Part shown: one piece after another, positions 24,450 to 32,879 of the stretch
How the letters are laid out: every line of letters begins with the position of its first letter
Position numbering within the stretch: position 1 is the first letter of the stretch
Assembly: GCF_000772045.1 (NCBI RefSeq)
Contig: NZ_CP009754.1
Coordinates: forward strand, 372,001-436,000
Direction: 5' to 3'
DNA: 64,000 bases
Origin: Streptomyces sp. CCM_MD2014
Lineage (GTDB): Bacteria; Actinomycetota; Actinomycetes; Streptomycetales; Streptomycetaceae
The notes under the pieces: model-generated
Seen by the model: only the letters and a program-made list of their open reading frames with translations
Database searches by the model: none
What the model was told of the DNA's origin: nothing
Program-made: the position numbers and the translations under genes

Positions 24450-25136
24450 TCAGCCGAAGTCGACGTCGCTGCACAGGAAGTACGTCTGGTCCATGTGTGA
24501 CGCCTGCCAGATCGTGTAGACGACGTGCCGGCCGCTCAAGCCCGAGGTACTCACCGGGATCTCGTAGTTCTGGCTGGGCGCGTAGCTGCCCGTCCGGGCG
24601 ACCTGCTGGAGGCTGTCCCAGGTCAGGGCCTGGGTGGCGGGGTCGAAGCCCTCCTTGGTGACGTAGACCAGGAAGTAGTCGGCGCCGTGGCCGGCCTGGT
24701 CGTGGAGCCTGACGGTGAAGTCGTCGGCGACGTCCGTGGTCTGCCAGGGGCCCACGGCGTCGAGGGAGTTGTAGCGCCCGCTCTCGGTCCGGCCGCCGCT
24801 GCAGAGCTGGCCGTCGGGGACCACGGCCTCGAAGTTGCCCGCCGAGCCGTTGCGGTACAGGCCGTTCCAGTTCCACATGGCGTTGGGGTTGTCCTGCCAC
24901 GCCTGCCAGCACATGGGATCCTCGTCGGCCATGGCCGGGTTCTGGAAGTCGTCGCCCCAGCGCTCCCAGCAGCCGTAGTTGCGGGAGGCGGGGTCGACGA
25001 CCGAGCCGTGGGCGACGGCGGTGCCGCTCCAGGGGATCAGGGTGAGCAGGGCCGCGGTCAGCGTGCCGAGGGCGAGGGTCGTCGCCCGGCGGGCCCTTCG
25101 GACCGGCTGCGCATTGATGCGATCATGACAACTCAT
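24450..25136 (-). CDS. Lytic polysaccharide monooxygenase, AA10 family, secreted
   Basis: A 228-residue secreted copper enzyme. A signal peptide (LALGTLTAALLTLIPWSGTAVA) ends before His43, so the mature chain begins HGSVVDPASRNYGCW, giving the N-terminal histidine of the copper brace. The second brace histidine lies in VRLHDQAGHGADYF. There is no carbohydrate-binding module. It cleaves chitin or cellulose oxidatively. The ATG at 25136 is set by the signal peptide. A perfect CebR-type box lies 49 bp upstream, so cello-oligosaccharide control and cellulose as target are plausible. Confidence 0.93.
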   Translation of the reverse strand: MSCHDRINAQPVRRARRATTLALGTLTAALLTLIPWSGTAVAHGSVVDPASRNYGCWERWGDDFQNPAMADEDPMCWQAWQDNPNAMWNWNGLYRNGSAGNFEAVVPDGQLCSGGRTESGRYNSLDAVGPWQTTDVADDFTVRLHDQAGHGADYFLVYVTKEGFDPATQALTWDSLQQVARTGSYAPSQNYEIPVSTSGLSGRHVVYTIWQASHMDQTYFLCSDVDFG

Positions 25137-25184
25137 GGGGTGCCCTTTCGCGTGGGGGGACCGTGCCGGCTTCGCAGGCGCCGA

Positions 25185-25198
25185 TGGGAGCGCTCCCA
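25185..25198. promoter_or_regulatory. CebR-type operator TGGGAGCGCTCCCA
   Basis: A perfect 14-bp palindrome identical to the box recognised by the cellobiose repressor CebR in Streptomyces, 49 bp upstream of the LPMO start. Confidence 0.85.
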
Positions 25199-25366
25199 AG
25201 ACGCCGCAGACCAGGCTGCGCCCGGGTAGAGGGATCGGCAACACCCCGAATGAGCCAGTTCTCGCGGTGCGGTGGCGTGTTCGGCACCGTCGGCGCGTGC
25301 GGACCCCGACGGGTGGGCGGGGGACGCCGACCCCGCCCACCCGTCGTCATGCCGCCGCAACAGCCG

Positions 25367-27448
25367 TCACAGCGCACGCCGCCTGGAACGGACCAGCAGA
25401 ACGCATCCGCCGGCGAAGAGCACGCCTCCGACCGCCGCGGGCCACAGTCCGAGCCCGGAACCCGTCTCGGCGAGTCCGCCCTGCGCCTGCGGTTCGGACG
25501 CCGCCCCGGAGCCGCCCCCGTCGCCGCTGTCGCCCGTGTTGCCGGTCTTCTCCGGTACGGCCGCGGCGCCGCTCACGTCGTTCGGGGCGTCGGCCGGTGT
25601 CGTCGCGGCCCTGGGTTCGGCGCTCGTGGAGGCGCCGGTGTCCCGCGTCTCGGTGGCCGGGGACGGCGTCTCGGCACCGCCGGGCCGCACGTCGTCCTGA
25701 CCGTCGCCGCCGCCGTCGTCCTGGCCCCGCGCCGGAGGCTTGCCGTCGCTCTTCCCGTCGTCCGCGGGTGCCGAGGCCGTGGCGGTCCGGTCGGCCGGGG
25801 GCTCGGCGGTCTGCCCGCCGTCGTTGCCGCCGGGCTGCTCCTCGCCCTCGCCCGGGCGGGACCCCGGGGGCGTGTCCCCGCCGCACTCGCGGCCGGAGTT
25901 GATGCACTCGACCATCTCGCGCATCAGGTCCTCGTCGAAGACGTTGATGAAGTCGCTGTGGTCGGTGACCGGCTTGTGCAGCTGCTCCGGGAAGGAGTCC
26001 ACGGCGAACAGCGGAACGGTCCTGCCCCCGTCCGCGAGGCTCGGCGCGGCCACGTCGTACACGACCCGCTGCACCAGTCGCGGAACGGGCCGGAACCCCT
26101 CCGGGCAGCTGCCGTCGGCCGCGGCGAAGGCCATGTGGGTGCGGTGGTTGGCGCTGTCGATGTTGCGCCCGTCCCAGCAGCTCTGGAAGGTGAAGGTGCG
26201 CACCACGTCGCTGCCCGAGGGGCAGAGCGGGTACTTGTCCTTCAGCTGCCGGTCCTCGAAGCCGGTGCAGCTCCAGGAGGCGTTCGCGTTGGTGTCGCCG
26301 TTGACGAACGCCTTGGCGTCGCCGGTGATGATGCGCAGCAGCCGCGGCATCTCGGTGACCTTGCCGCGCTCGTTGCCCTCGAACGTCAGGGTGACCTCGG
26401 CCGGCGTGACGATCTCGCCCGCGTTGCCCTCGATGCCGCCGCCGGGTGACCGGGCGTCCTGTTCGGCGGTGCCGTTCTGGAGGCGCAGCACGGGCCAGTA
26501 GTACGAGGACTTGTCACGCTGGTCGGCACAGCTGGTGTCGGCTGCGGCCAGGTCCTCGTCGCTCGCGAAGGCGTCGTTGGCCTGGTTGCCGACGTAGTCG
26601 TGGAAGTGGTGGGCGCCGTTGCCGACGCCGGGGGCGGCGATCAGGTTGTCCGAGTTGAACAGGCCCTCGGCGTTGACGCCGCAACTGGTGGCGAAGGAGC
26701 CGGTCGAGGCGTTCCGCTGCCGGGGCGCCCGTTCGACGTTGGGCTGGACGGATTTGATGTCGGCGTAGTCCGCGGCCACGGGGCCGTTGCCCGCCTGCCC
26801 GCCGTTGCCGGCCTGCTCCCCCTTGCCGTCCTCCTGCCCCTGTTCCTGGTCCTGGCCCTGTTCCTGGCCCTGTTCCTGGCCTTGGTCCTGGCCTTGGTCC
26901 TGGCCTTGGTCCTGTCGCTCGTCCCGGCCTTGCTGGTCCGGGCTGCCGCTCCCCGCGGCGGTCGACGCGGTCTCGGTGCGGCGCAGGGTGCACTCGGCCA
27001 GGGCGTCCAGGCCCTCGGGGCGGTCGCCGGCCTTGTCGACGGCGGCGGCGATGCGCTCGATCGTCGCCGCGCGCTCCTTCTTCAGCGGACCGAGGATCGC
27101 GCCCTCGTCGAGGGTGCCGTCGTCCGCGGTGCGGGCGGCCTCCTGGAGCTGCCGGTAGGCCGCGGCGACCTGCTCGTCGAGGTGCGCGAGTCCGGCGTCG
27201 ACCTCGGGCCGCGCCTGCTCCGGAACGGCCGTGAGCCGCTCGGTCAGGTCGGGGCAGTCGACGGTGGCCGCGACTCCGGAACTGCCCAGGGGGACGGCGG
27301 CGTTGCCGGACTCCGTCGCGGAGGCGAAGACGTTCGCGGCCACCAGGCCGCCGCCCCCCAGTATCAGCGCGACCGCTGCGAAGGTCGCGCGCCGCGCCCC
27401 GGTCGGGCGTCTGCGCCTGTTGTGTCCCAAGGCGTGCTCCTGTGTCAT
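25367..27448 (-). CDS. DUF1996 protein with LAETG wall-anchor signal
   Basis: A 693-residue surface protein. An N-terminal signal/anchor (ATFAAVALILGGGGLVAANVFA) is followed by a helical region, a Gln/Asp/Gly/Glu repeat (about residues 170-205) and a DUF1996 domain (about 225-510; GAHHFHDYVGN, YYWPVLRL, CSCWDGRNIDSANHRTHM-like elements). A Pro/Asp/Gly-rich stalk leads to LAETG (659-663), a membrane helix and RSRRRAL. LAxTG is the class E sortase signal of Streptomyces. I chose the ATG at 27448; the frame upstream lacks sense. DUF1996 has no proven function. Confidence 0.88.
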   Translation of the reverse strand: MTQEHALGHNRRRRPTGARRATFAAVALILGGGGLVAANVFASATESGNAAVPLGSSGVAATVDCPDLTERLTAVPEQARPEVDAGLAHLDEQVAAAYRQLQEAARTADDGTLDEGAILGPLKKERAATIERIAAAVDKAGDRPEGLDALAECTLRRTETASTAAGSGSPDQQGRDERQDQGQDQGQDQGQEQGQEQGQDQEQGQEDGKGEQAGNGGQAGNGPVAADYADIKSVQPNVERAPRQRNASTGSFATSCGVNAEGLFNSDNLIAAPGVGNGAHHFHDYVGNQANDAFASDEDLAAADTSCADQRDKSSYYWPVLRLQNGTAEQDARSPGGGIEGNAGEIVTPAEVTLTFEGNERGKVTEMPRLLRIITGDAKAFVNGDTNANASWSCTGFEDRQLKDKYPLCPSGSDVVRTFTFQSCWDGRNIDSANHRTHMAFAAADGSCPEGFRPVPRLVQRVVYDVAAPSLADGGRTVPLFAVDSFPEQLHKPVTDHSDFINVFDEDLMREMVECINSGRECGGDTPPGSRPGEGEEQPGGNDGGQTAEPPADRTATASAPADDGKSDGKPPARGQDDGGGDGQDDVRPGGAETPSPATETRDTGASTSAEPRAATTPADAPNDVSGAAAVPEKTGNTGDSGDGGGSGAASEPQAQGGLAETGSGLGLWPAAVGGVLFAGGCVLLVRSRRRAL
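26850..26925. repeat. Tandem 12-bp coding repeat (Gln-Asp/Glu-Gln-Gly)
   Basis: About six head-to-tail 12-bp units (CTGGCCTTGGTC and CTGGCCCTGTTC variants on the plus strand) encode QDQG/QEQG in the DUF1996 protein. The number of units is likely to vary between strains. Confidence 0.8.
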
Positions 27449-27539
27449 GACGGACTCGGACGTGAAATGCCCCCGGCTCCATACGGAACCGGGGGCCGGA
27501 GCGTTCAACCGCCTCTGGAATTCTCGGTTTTCCCTCACC

Positions 27540-28553
27540 TCACGGGCGCAGGACCAGCCGGATCGGGTCGCCCTCCTTCTTCTCCAGCCGGGCGACCGCT
27601 TCGGCGGCGTCGGCGAGCGGCAGCACTCCGCTGACGGAACCGGAGAAGTCCAGCCGCCCGCCCTGGATCAGCCGCAGCAGCTGCGGCAGGGCCACCGGCA
27701 TGTCGGAGCCGTAGTGGCCGAGGACGCGCTGCTGGAGGTAGCTGAAGCGGGTGCCGTCCGTGACGGTGAGCGGCTTGTCGGTCAGGCCCACCAGGACCAG
27801 CCGCCCCTTGGGTGCGAGGACGGAGACCGCCTGCTCCCGCACGGGCGGCACGCCCGCGAAGTCGAAAGCGGCGGCGAGCCCCGCACCGCCGGTGGCCGCA
27901 CGGACCCTCTGCCGCAGCTCGGGATCGGCGGAGTCCAGGGCGAGGTCGGCGCCCGCGGCCAGGGCACGTTCGCGGGCGACCGGGTTGGGGTCGACGGCGA
28001 CGACGGGGCAGGCGCCGATCGCCCGGAGCAACTGCACGGCGTGGACACCGAGGCCGCCGACGCCCCACACGCCCACCGCCTCGGCGGGCCGGACCGCGCC
28101 GGTCTCGGTGATCGCGCCCCACGGGGTGGACACGGCGTCCGGGATGATCGCGCCCTGCTCGAACGGGATGGCGTCGGGCAGCACCGTCATGGCGTCGGCG
28201 GCGGACAGGGCGTACTCGGCCCAGCCGCCGTCGTAGTCGACGCCGCGGGTGTAGGTGACGCCGTCGCGCATCTCGCCGGCGTGCAGCACGACCCGCTGCC
28301 CGGGCGACCAGGCGGTGACGCCCGCACCGGTCTCGACGACGGTGCCGGAGACCTCGTGCCCGAGCGTGACGGTGTCGCCCTGGAGGAGCAGCGGGGTGAG
28401 GGTGCCGTCGATGAGGTGCACGTCGGACAGGCAGACGCCGGCCGCCTCGACCTTGACCAGCGCCTCCCCCGGGCCGGGCTGCGGGCGGGGCACCTCTTCG
28501 AGCCGCAGGGTGCGGCTCGGGACGTGCAGGCGGGCGGCGAGCATCTGTGCCAT
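27540..28553 (-). CDS. Medium-chain alcohol dehydrogenase, zinc type
   Basis: A 337-residue MDR oxidoreductase. The catalytic zinc site includes Cys in EAAGVCLSDVHLIDG and the GHEVSGTVVETG histidine-glutamate pair. The cofactor loop is VWGVGGLGVHAVQLLRA. The four-cysteine structural zinc loop is absent or reduced. The ATG at 28553 has GAGGAGGTCCCGTC upstream. It diverges from a TetR-type regulator across a gap with two tandem operators, so it is probably that regulator's target. The substrate is unknown. Confidence 0.88.
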   Translation of the reverse strand: MAQMLAARLHVPSRTLRLEEVPRPQPGPGEALVKVEAAGVCLSDVHLIDGTLTPLLLQGDTVTLGHEVSGTVVETGAGVTAWSPGQRVVLHAGEMRDGVTYTRGVDYDGGWAEYALSAADAMTVLPDAIPFEQGAIIPDAVSTPWGAITETGAVRPAEAVGVWGVGGLGVHAVQLLRAIGACPVVAVDPNPVARERALAAGADLALDSADPELRQRVRAATGGAGLAAAFDFAGVPPVREQAVSVLAPKGRLVLVGLTDKPLTVTDGTRFSYLQQRVLGHYGSDMPVALPQLLRLIQGGRLDFSGSVSGVLPLADAAEAVARLEKKEGDPIRLVLRP

Positions 28554-28604
28554 GACGGGACCTCCTCGGTGGGGCGGCGACCCGGACGGCCCCCAGCGGT
28601 CCAT

Positions 28605-28655
28605 CGCAGGTCGACTTGCGTTAACCGTACACCCAACGCAGGGCGACTTGCTTTA
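28605..28655. promoter_or_regulatory. Two direct-repeat operators in the ADH-TetR gap
   Basis: CGCAGGTCGACTTGCGTTA (28605-28623) and CGCAGGGCGACTTGCTTTA (28637-28655) are near-identical and 32 bp apart, about three helical turns. Each has an imperfect palindrome around CGAC. They are candidate sites for the adjacent TetR protein. Confidence 0.65.
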
Positions 28656-28665
28656 CGCTGTTCCG

Positions 28666-29250
28666 ATGAGCTCACCGGACCCCGTCGCCCCTCCCCTGCG
28701 CCGCCGCGGGGAGCGCATGCGGCGGGCCGTGCTGGCCGCCGCGGTGGACCTGCTGTCGAGCCAGGGGCTGGCGGGCGCGACCGTCGGCGCCGTGGCCCGG
28801 GCGGCCGGGGTGCACGAGACCTCGGTGTACCGGCGGTGGGGCACGCGCGAGAACCTGATCCTGGACGCGCTGACCACGGAGCTGGACGCCGCGCTGCCGG
28901 TCCCGGACACCGGGCGGGTCCGGGACGACCTGCTGGCGTTCTTCTCCGCCCTGGCCCGGCTCCTCGCCACCCCGCAGGGCCGGGCGCTGCTGCGGCTGAG
29001 CGTCGAGCACGACGACACCCTGGAGGACCGGCGCGGCCCCTACTGGAGCGAGCGCCTGGACCGCGCGGTGGTAATGGTGCGGCGGGGCGTCGAGCGGGGC
29101 GAGCTGGCGGCGGACACCGATCCCGGGCTGCTGATCGAGGCGGTGAGCGGTCCGCTGTTCGTGCGGGTGCTGCTCAGCGGGGCACCGCTGGACGACGTAC
29201 TCGTACGGGGTCTGGTGGACCTGGCCCTGACCGGCGCCCGTCCGCGGTGA
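28666..29250 (+). CDS. TetR-family transcriptional regulator
   Basis: A 194-residue TetR protein. The N-terminal helix-turn-helix spans MRRAVLAAAVDLLSSQGLAGATVGAVARAAGVHETSVYRRWGTRENLI (about residues 16-62), and the C-terminal ligand domain follows. The ATG at 28666 has no strong ribosome site. It diverges from the alcohol dehydrogenase gene, and two tandem operator-like repeats lie between them. Autorepression and control of the dehydrogenase are the simplest reading. Confidence 0.9.
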   Translation: MSSPDPVAPPLRRRGERMRRAVLAAAVDLLSSQGLAGATVGAVARAAGVHETSVYRRWGTRENLILDALTTELDAALPVPDTGRVRDDLLAFFSALARLLATPQGRALLRLSVEHDDTLEDRRGPYWSERLDRAVVMVRRGVERGELAADTDPGLLIEAVSGPLFVRVLLSGAPLDDVLVRGLVDLALTGARPR

Positions 29251-29376
29251 GCGCGCCGGCCGGTGCCGGACGGCGGTGCTGCGGAGGCGGGGATGGCACC
29301 GTGGTGACGTGAAGGCAGGGATCGGGGGAACCCGGCGGGCCGCAGGGGGCGCGGGTGCGCCGAGGACGGAGGAACC

Positions 29377-30180
29377 ATGGACGGCAGCAGGCCGCTCGCC
29401 CTGGTCACCGGGGCCTCCAGCGGTATCGGGTACGAACTCGCCGCGCTGTTCGCGGAGCACGGCTACGACCTCGTGGTCAACGCCGAGGACGAACGGCTGG
29501 AGCACGCCGCCCAGCGGCTGCGGGAGACCGGCGTGGAGGTGCGGGCCGTACGCGCCGACCTCCGGCGCCCCGAGGGCGTGGACCACCTGGTCGCCGCCCT
29601 GACCGGGCTCGCGGTGGACGTGGCGGCCCTCAACGCCGGGGTGGGGCAGGGCGGCGCCTTCGTCGACACCGACCTCGCGGACGACGAGTCCGTCATCGAC
29701 CTCAACGTGACGTCGACCGTGCGGCTCGCCAAGCCGCTCCTGCGGGACATGGTGGCGCGCGGGGTGGGGCGGCTCATGTTCACGTCCTCGGTCGCGGCGA
29801 CGATGCCGGGCTCGTTCCAGTCGGTCTACAACGCGTCGAAGTCGTTCGTGCAGTCCTTCGCGCAGGCGCTCCAGGAGGAGGTCGGGGACACCGGTGTCAC
29901 GGTCACCTCCTTCATGCCGGGGCCGACGGAGACCGACTTCTTCCGGCGGGCCGGCATGTCGGACACCAAGGTCGGCACCATGCCGAAGGACGACCCGGCG
30001 CAGGTGGCCCGGCAGGCGTTCGACGCCGTCATGAAGGGCCGCGGCAAGCTGGTCACCGGCTCGGCGAAGACCAAGGCGCAGGGGGTGGCCGACAAGGTGC
30101 TGCCCGACCGCGTCAAGGCGGCCGTGCACCGCCGGATGGCCGAGCCCGGGACGGCACGGGACGACGGCGGGGACCGCTAG
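29377..30180 (+). CDS. Short-chain dehydrogenase/reductase
   Basis: A 267-residue classical SDR. The cofactor loop is TGASSGIG (11-18), NAG-type LNAGVG lies near residue 87, and the catalytic residues are Ser139, Tyr152 and Lys156 (TSSVAA...YNASK). The ATG at 29377 has GGACGGAGGAACC before it. The C-terminal extension (KTKAQGVADKVLPDRVKAAVHRRM) is typical of SDRs that act on lipid or ketone substrates. The gene has no clear operon partner. Confidence 0.9.
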   Translation: MDGSRPLALVTGASSGIGYELAALFAEHGYDLVVNAEDERLEHAAQRLRETGVEVRAVRADLRRPEGVDHLVAALTGLAVDVAALNAGVGQGGAFVDTDLADDESVIDLNVTSTVRLAKPLLRDMVARGVGRLMFTSSVAATMPGSFQSVYNASKSFVQSFAQALQEEVGDTGVTVTSFMPGPTETDFFRRAGMSDTKVGTMPKDDPAQVARQAFDAVMKGRGKLVTGSAKTKAQGVADKVLPDRVKAAVHRRMAEPGTARDDGGDR

Positions 30181-30269
30181 GAAGATGTCGCCCGAAGGGC
30201 CCCTTGTCGGCGACTCGTTCCCGGTGGAACGATGCCCGGGCACCGGCTCACCGCACCGGAGGGAACGCC

Positions 30270-30923
30270 GTGACCGACGACCGCGAACGCCCACGGGCCG
30301 CCGCCGCGTTCGACGCGCTGGGCGCCGAGTACGAGAAGGCGTTCGCCGGGTCGAAGACCCACCGCCGCTCACTGGAGTGGCTGCTGGCGCGGCTCGCGCC
30401 GGGCAGCCGGGTGCTGGACGTGGGCAGCGGCACGGGCCGGCCCACCGCCGAGACCCTCTCGAACGCCGGGCACGCGGTGCTGGGCATCGACATCTCGCCC
30501 GTCATGGTGGAGCTGGCCGCGCGGCAGGTGCCGGGCGCCACCTTCCAGTGCGCCGACGTCCGTGACGTACCGCTCGCGGACGCCTCGTTCGACGCCGTCT
30601 GTGTGTACTTCTCGCTGCTCCAGCTGGACCGGCGCGAGCAGCGGGATCTCGTACGGCGGCTGGCGCGGCTGCTGAAGCCGGAGGGCTACCTGGTCCTGGC
30701 CACCGTGCCGCTGGACGTGGACGGCGTCGACGCCACCTTCATGGGCCAGCCGGTGCGCGTGACCAGCTTCCCCGCGCAGGAGCTCGTCGCCCTGACCGAG
30801 GAGGCGGGCCTGGAGGTGCTGGCGCAGGAGGCGTCGATGTTCACCCCGGCCCACCCGGACGCCCGGCCGGAGCCGCACCTCTTCCTGCACTGCCGGCGCC
30901 CGGGGCAGCCTCGGATGGGGTAA
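30270..30923 (+). CDS. Class I SAM-dependent methyltransferase
   Basis: A 217-residue methyltransferase. SAM motif I is VLDVGSGTGRPTAETL (about residue 44), the acidic end of beta-2 is GIDISPVMVELAA, and the post-I motif is QCADVRDVPLADASFDAV. The GTG at 30270 has GGAGGGAACGCC upstream. The fold is of the Methyltransf_11/25 type; the substrate is unknown. It ends 42 bp before the gas vesicle operon, with a short GC hairpin between. Confidence 0.88.
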   Translation: MTDDRERPRAAAAFDALGAEYEKAFAGSKTHRRSLEWLLARLAPGSRVLDVGSGTGRPTAETLSNAGHAVLGIDISPVMVELAARQVPGATFQCADVRDVPLADASFDAVCVYFSLLQLDRREQRDLVRRLARLLKPEGYLVLATVPLDVDGVDATFMGQPVRVTSFPAQELVALTEEAGLEVLAQEASMFTPAHPDARPEPHLFLHCRRPGQPRMG

Positions 30924-30932
30924 CTGCGCACG

Positions 30933-30950
30933 CGCGGACCGGGGTCCGCG
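30933..30950. terminator. Short GC hairpin upstream of gvpO
   Basis: CGCGGACC-GG-GGTCCGCG, an 8-bp perfect stem, in the 42-bp gap between the methyltransferase stop and gvpO. It could terminate the former or sit in the gvp leader. Confidence 0.5.
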
Positions 30951-30965
30951 GTCAGAGTGGGCAGC

Positions 30966-31283
30966 ATGACAGAACCTGGCGAGCGACGGCGCCGTACCAC
31001 TTCCACGGCCACGCGCGAGCGTGGCGTGCGGGGCGCCCGTGACGCCGCCCGGCACGCCGCCGACGCCCTGTCCGAGCTGATCCGGCACCACCTCGAAGGG
31101 GTCTCCGCGGTGTGCCGGAGCGAGGACGGCGGCTGGATCGTCCACGTGGACGTGCTGGAGGTGGCGCGCATCCCCGACACCACCAGCCTGCTCGCCACCT
31201 ACGAGGTCGAGCTGGACCCGGCGGGCGACCTGGTCCAGTACCGCAGGATCGCGCGCTACCGGCGCGGTGCCCAGGACCAGTGA
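30966..31283 (+). CDS. gvpO: Gas vesicle protein GvpO
   Basis: A 105-residue GvpO homologue with a basic N-terminus and the core AADALSELIRHHLEGVSAVCRSEDGGWIVHVDVLEVARIPDTTSLLATYEVELDPAGDLVQYRRIARYRRG. GvpO is needed for gas vesicle formation in haloarchaea. It opens a ten-gene cluster in the order found in Streptomyces coelicolor (O-A-F-G-Y-Z-J-L-S-K). The ATG at 30966 is preferred; one upstream in frame at 30957 lacks support. Confidence 0.92.
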   Translation: MTEPGERRRRTTSTATRERGVRGARDAARHAADALSELIRHHLEGVSAVCRSEDGGWIVHVDVLEVARIPDTTSLLATYEVELDPAGDLVQYRRIARYRRGAQDQ

Positions 31284-31319
31284 GCGGACCGTGAGGCCCG
31301 CACCCGGAAGGACCACCGC

Positions 31320-31805
31320 ATGATCACCTACGACGACGAGGTCGTCTGCGCGCCCCGCGCCGGAACCCTCTACGACGTCCTCGAACTCATTCTCGACCGC
31401 GGCATGGTGATCGACGTCTTCGTGCGCGTCTCCCTGGTCGGCATCGAGATCCTCAAGGTGGACGCGCGCATCGTGGTCGCGAGTGTCGACACGTATCTGC
31501 GCTTCGCCGAGGCCTGCAACCGCCTGGACCTGGAACACGACGTGCGTTCCAAGACCGTGCCCGAGATGTTCGGCAGCCCGGTCGCCAAGACCGTGGGCAG
31601 GGCGGGCGCCAGGCGGACGGCGCGCTCCCTGACCGACAAGGTGCGCGACGTCCTCGCGCCCGAGCACGAGGAGGCGGCGGAGGCGGAGGCCCGTACCCGT
31701 GAACGCGCGGAGCGGCCCCGCAGCCGGCCCGCCGCACGCCCCCGCGGCGAGGACGACCGCCCCCGTTCCCGCCCCCGCCGGCGCACCGAGACGGAGGACG
31801 AATGA
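31320..31805 (+). CDS. gvpA: Gas vesicle structural protein GvpA (long form)
   Basis: A 161-residue GvpA/GvpJ-family protein. The shell-forming domain covers about residues 14-65 (LYDVLELILDRGMVIDVFVRVSLVGIEILKVDARIVVASVDTYLRFAEA). An Arg/Glu-rich tail follows, making it much longer than cyanobacterial or haloarchaeal GvpA (about 75 residues). Such tails are usual in Streptomyces. Its stop overlaps gvpF. It should form the ribs of the protein shell, though Streptomyces are not known to float. Confidence 0.93.
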   Translation: MITYDDEVVCAPRAGTLYDVLELILDRGMVIDVFVRVSLVGIEILKVDARIVVASVDTYLRFAEACNRLDLEHDVRSKTVPEMFGSPVAKTVGRAGARRTARSLTDKVRDVLAPEHEEAAEAEARTRERAERPRSRPAARPRGEDDRPRSRPRRRTETEDE

Positions 31806-32596
31806 CCGCGCCCACCACCACCGCCCCCGAATCCGCTCCCGAATCGGCCCCCGAATCCGCCGCCGCACCGAAGGCGCTGTACGTCTACGGCATTGCCCCC
31901 GCCGGCATCCGGACCCCCCGGTCCCGAGGCGTCGACGGCGCTCCCGTGCGGCTGTTGACCGAGGCCGGGCTGTGCGCCGCGGTGTCGGCCGCGCCCCCGC
32001 GGCTGCGGCCCCGGCGCCGTGATCTGCTGGCCCACCAGGCAGTCCTGGACGAACTGGCGGAGCAGGGACCGGTGCTGCCCATGCGGTTCGCGGTCCTCAG
32101 CCCCCGGACCGACACCCTGCTCACCCAACTGCGCTCCGACGCCGCTCATTTGACACAACAGCTCGACGGCGTACGCGGTTGTGTGGAACTGAACGTCAAG
32201 GGAACGGTGGTGCCCGGCCACTTCGCCGACCTGGTGCGCCGGGACGACAGGCTGCGGACCCTGGCCCTGCAGACGCGGCGCCGGCCGGACTACGAGGCCA
32301 ACGTCCGGCTGGGCGAGGCGATCGCCCTCGGTGTGCGCCGCGAGGCACGACGCGCCGCGCGGGAGGTCGTGGACCGGCTGGCCCCGCTCGCCGTGCGCAC
32401 GGTCCAGGGAGCGACCGACGACGAGCAGGTGCTCAGCGCGTCGTTCCTGCTGCGTTCCGCTGACGAGGCGCGGTTCCGGGAAGCCGTGGCGGAACGGGCC
32501 CGGGCCTGCGGCGACCGGCTGGCCCTCAGCGTGACCGGGCCGCTGCCCTGCTACAGCTTCGTCGACCCGCGTCCCGCGTCGCCGGCCGGCCGGTGA
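31802..32596 (+). CDS. gvpF: Gas vesicle protein GvpF (GvpL/F family)
   Basis: A 264-residue GvpL/GvpF-family protein: ALYVYGIAPAG start, LLAHQAVLDELAEQGPVLPMRFAVL and a C-terminal LSVTGPLPCYSFVD. In other organisms GvpF contacts GvpA and acts as a minor component or assembly factor. The N-terminus holds a short ESAPESAPES repeat. Its ATG overlaps the gvpA stop. A second family member, gvpL, lies downstream. Confidence 0.93.
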   Translation: MTAPTTTAPESAPESAPESAAAPKALYVYGIAPAGIRTPRSRGVDGAPVRLLTEAGLCAAVSAAPPRLRPRRRDLLAHQAVLDELAEQGPVLPMRFAVLSPRTDTLLTQLRSDAAHLTQQLDGVRGCVELNVKGTVVPGHFADLVRRDDRLRTLALQTRRRPDYEANVRLGEAIALGVRREARRAAREVVDRLAPLAVRTVQGATDDEQVLSASFLLRSADEARFREAVAERARACGDRLALSVTGPLPCYSFVDPRPASPAGR

Positions 32597-32600
32597 CCGC

Positions 32601-32879
32601 ATGGGCCTCGTGAGCGGTCTCCTCCTGCTGCCCCTCGCGCCGGTGCGCGGCACGGCCTGGATCGCCGACCACCTGCTCCAGGAGGCCCGGCGCCAGGCTC
32701 ACGACCCGCGCGCCGTGCAAGCGCGGCTGGCCGCCCTCAACCGCGCCCTGGACGAGGGCGCCCTCGACGAGGCGGCCTTCGAACGGGAGGAGGAGCGCCT
32801 GCTCACCCTCCTTGAACGCCCCACCCGGTCCCCCGGCCGTACCACCACCACGAATCCAGCACGGAGACGACACGTATGA
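32601..32879 (+). CDS. gvpG: Gas vesicle protein GvpG
   Basis: A 92-residue GvpG: GLVSGLLLLPLAPVRGTAWIADHLLQEARRQ, then ALNRALDEGALDEAAFEREEERLLTLLER, the family's helical core. It starts 4 bp after gvpF and its stop overlaps gvpY. GvpG is a small assembly protein found with GvpF in most clusters. Confidence 0.9.
   Translation: MGLVSGLLLLPLAPVRGTAWIADHLLQEARRQAHDPRAVQARLAALNRALDEGALDEAAFEREEERLLTLLERPTRSPGRTTTTNPARRRHV

Noticed and set aside
26850..26925. Possible CRISPR-like or regulatory repeat array
   Set aside because: The 12-bp units are contiguous without spacers and encode QDQG/QEQG in frame within the DUF1996 protein.
30915..30930. Sigma-B promoter for the gas vesicle operon (GGGGTAA)
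   Set aside because: The hexamer is GGGTAA rather than GGGTAY, and no GNNTT block occurs at 14-16 bp.
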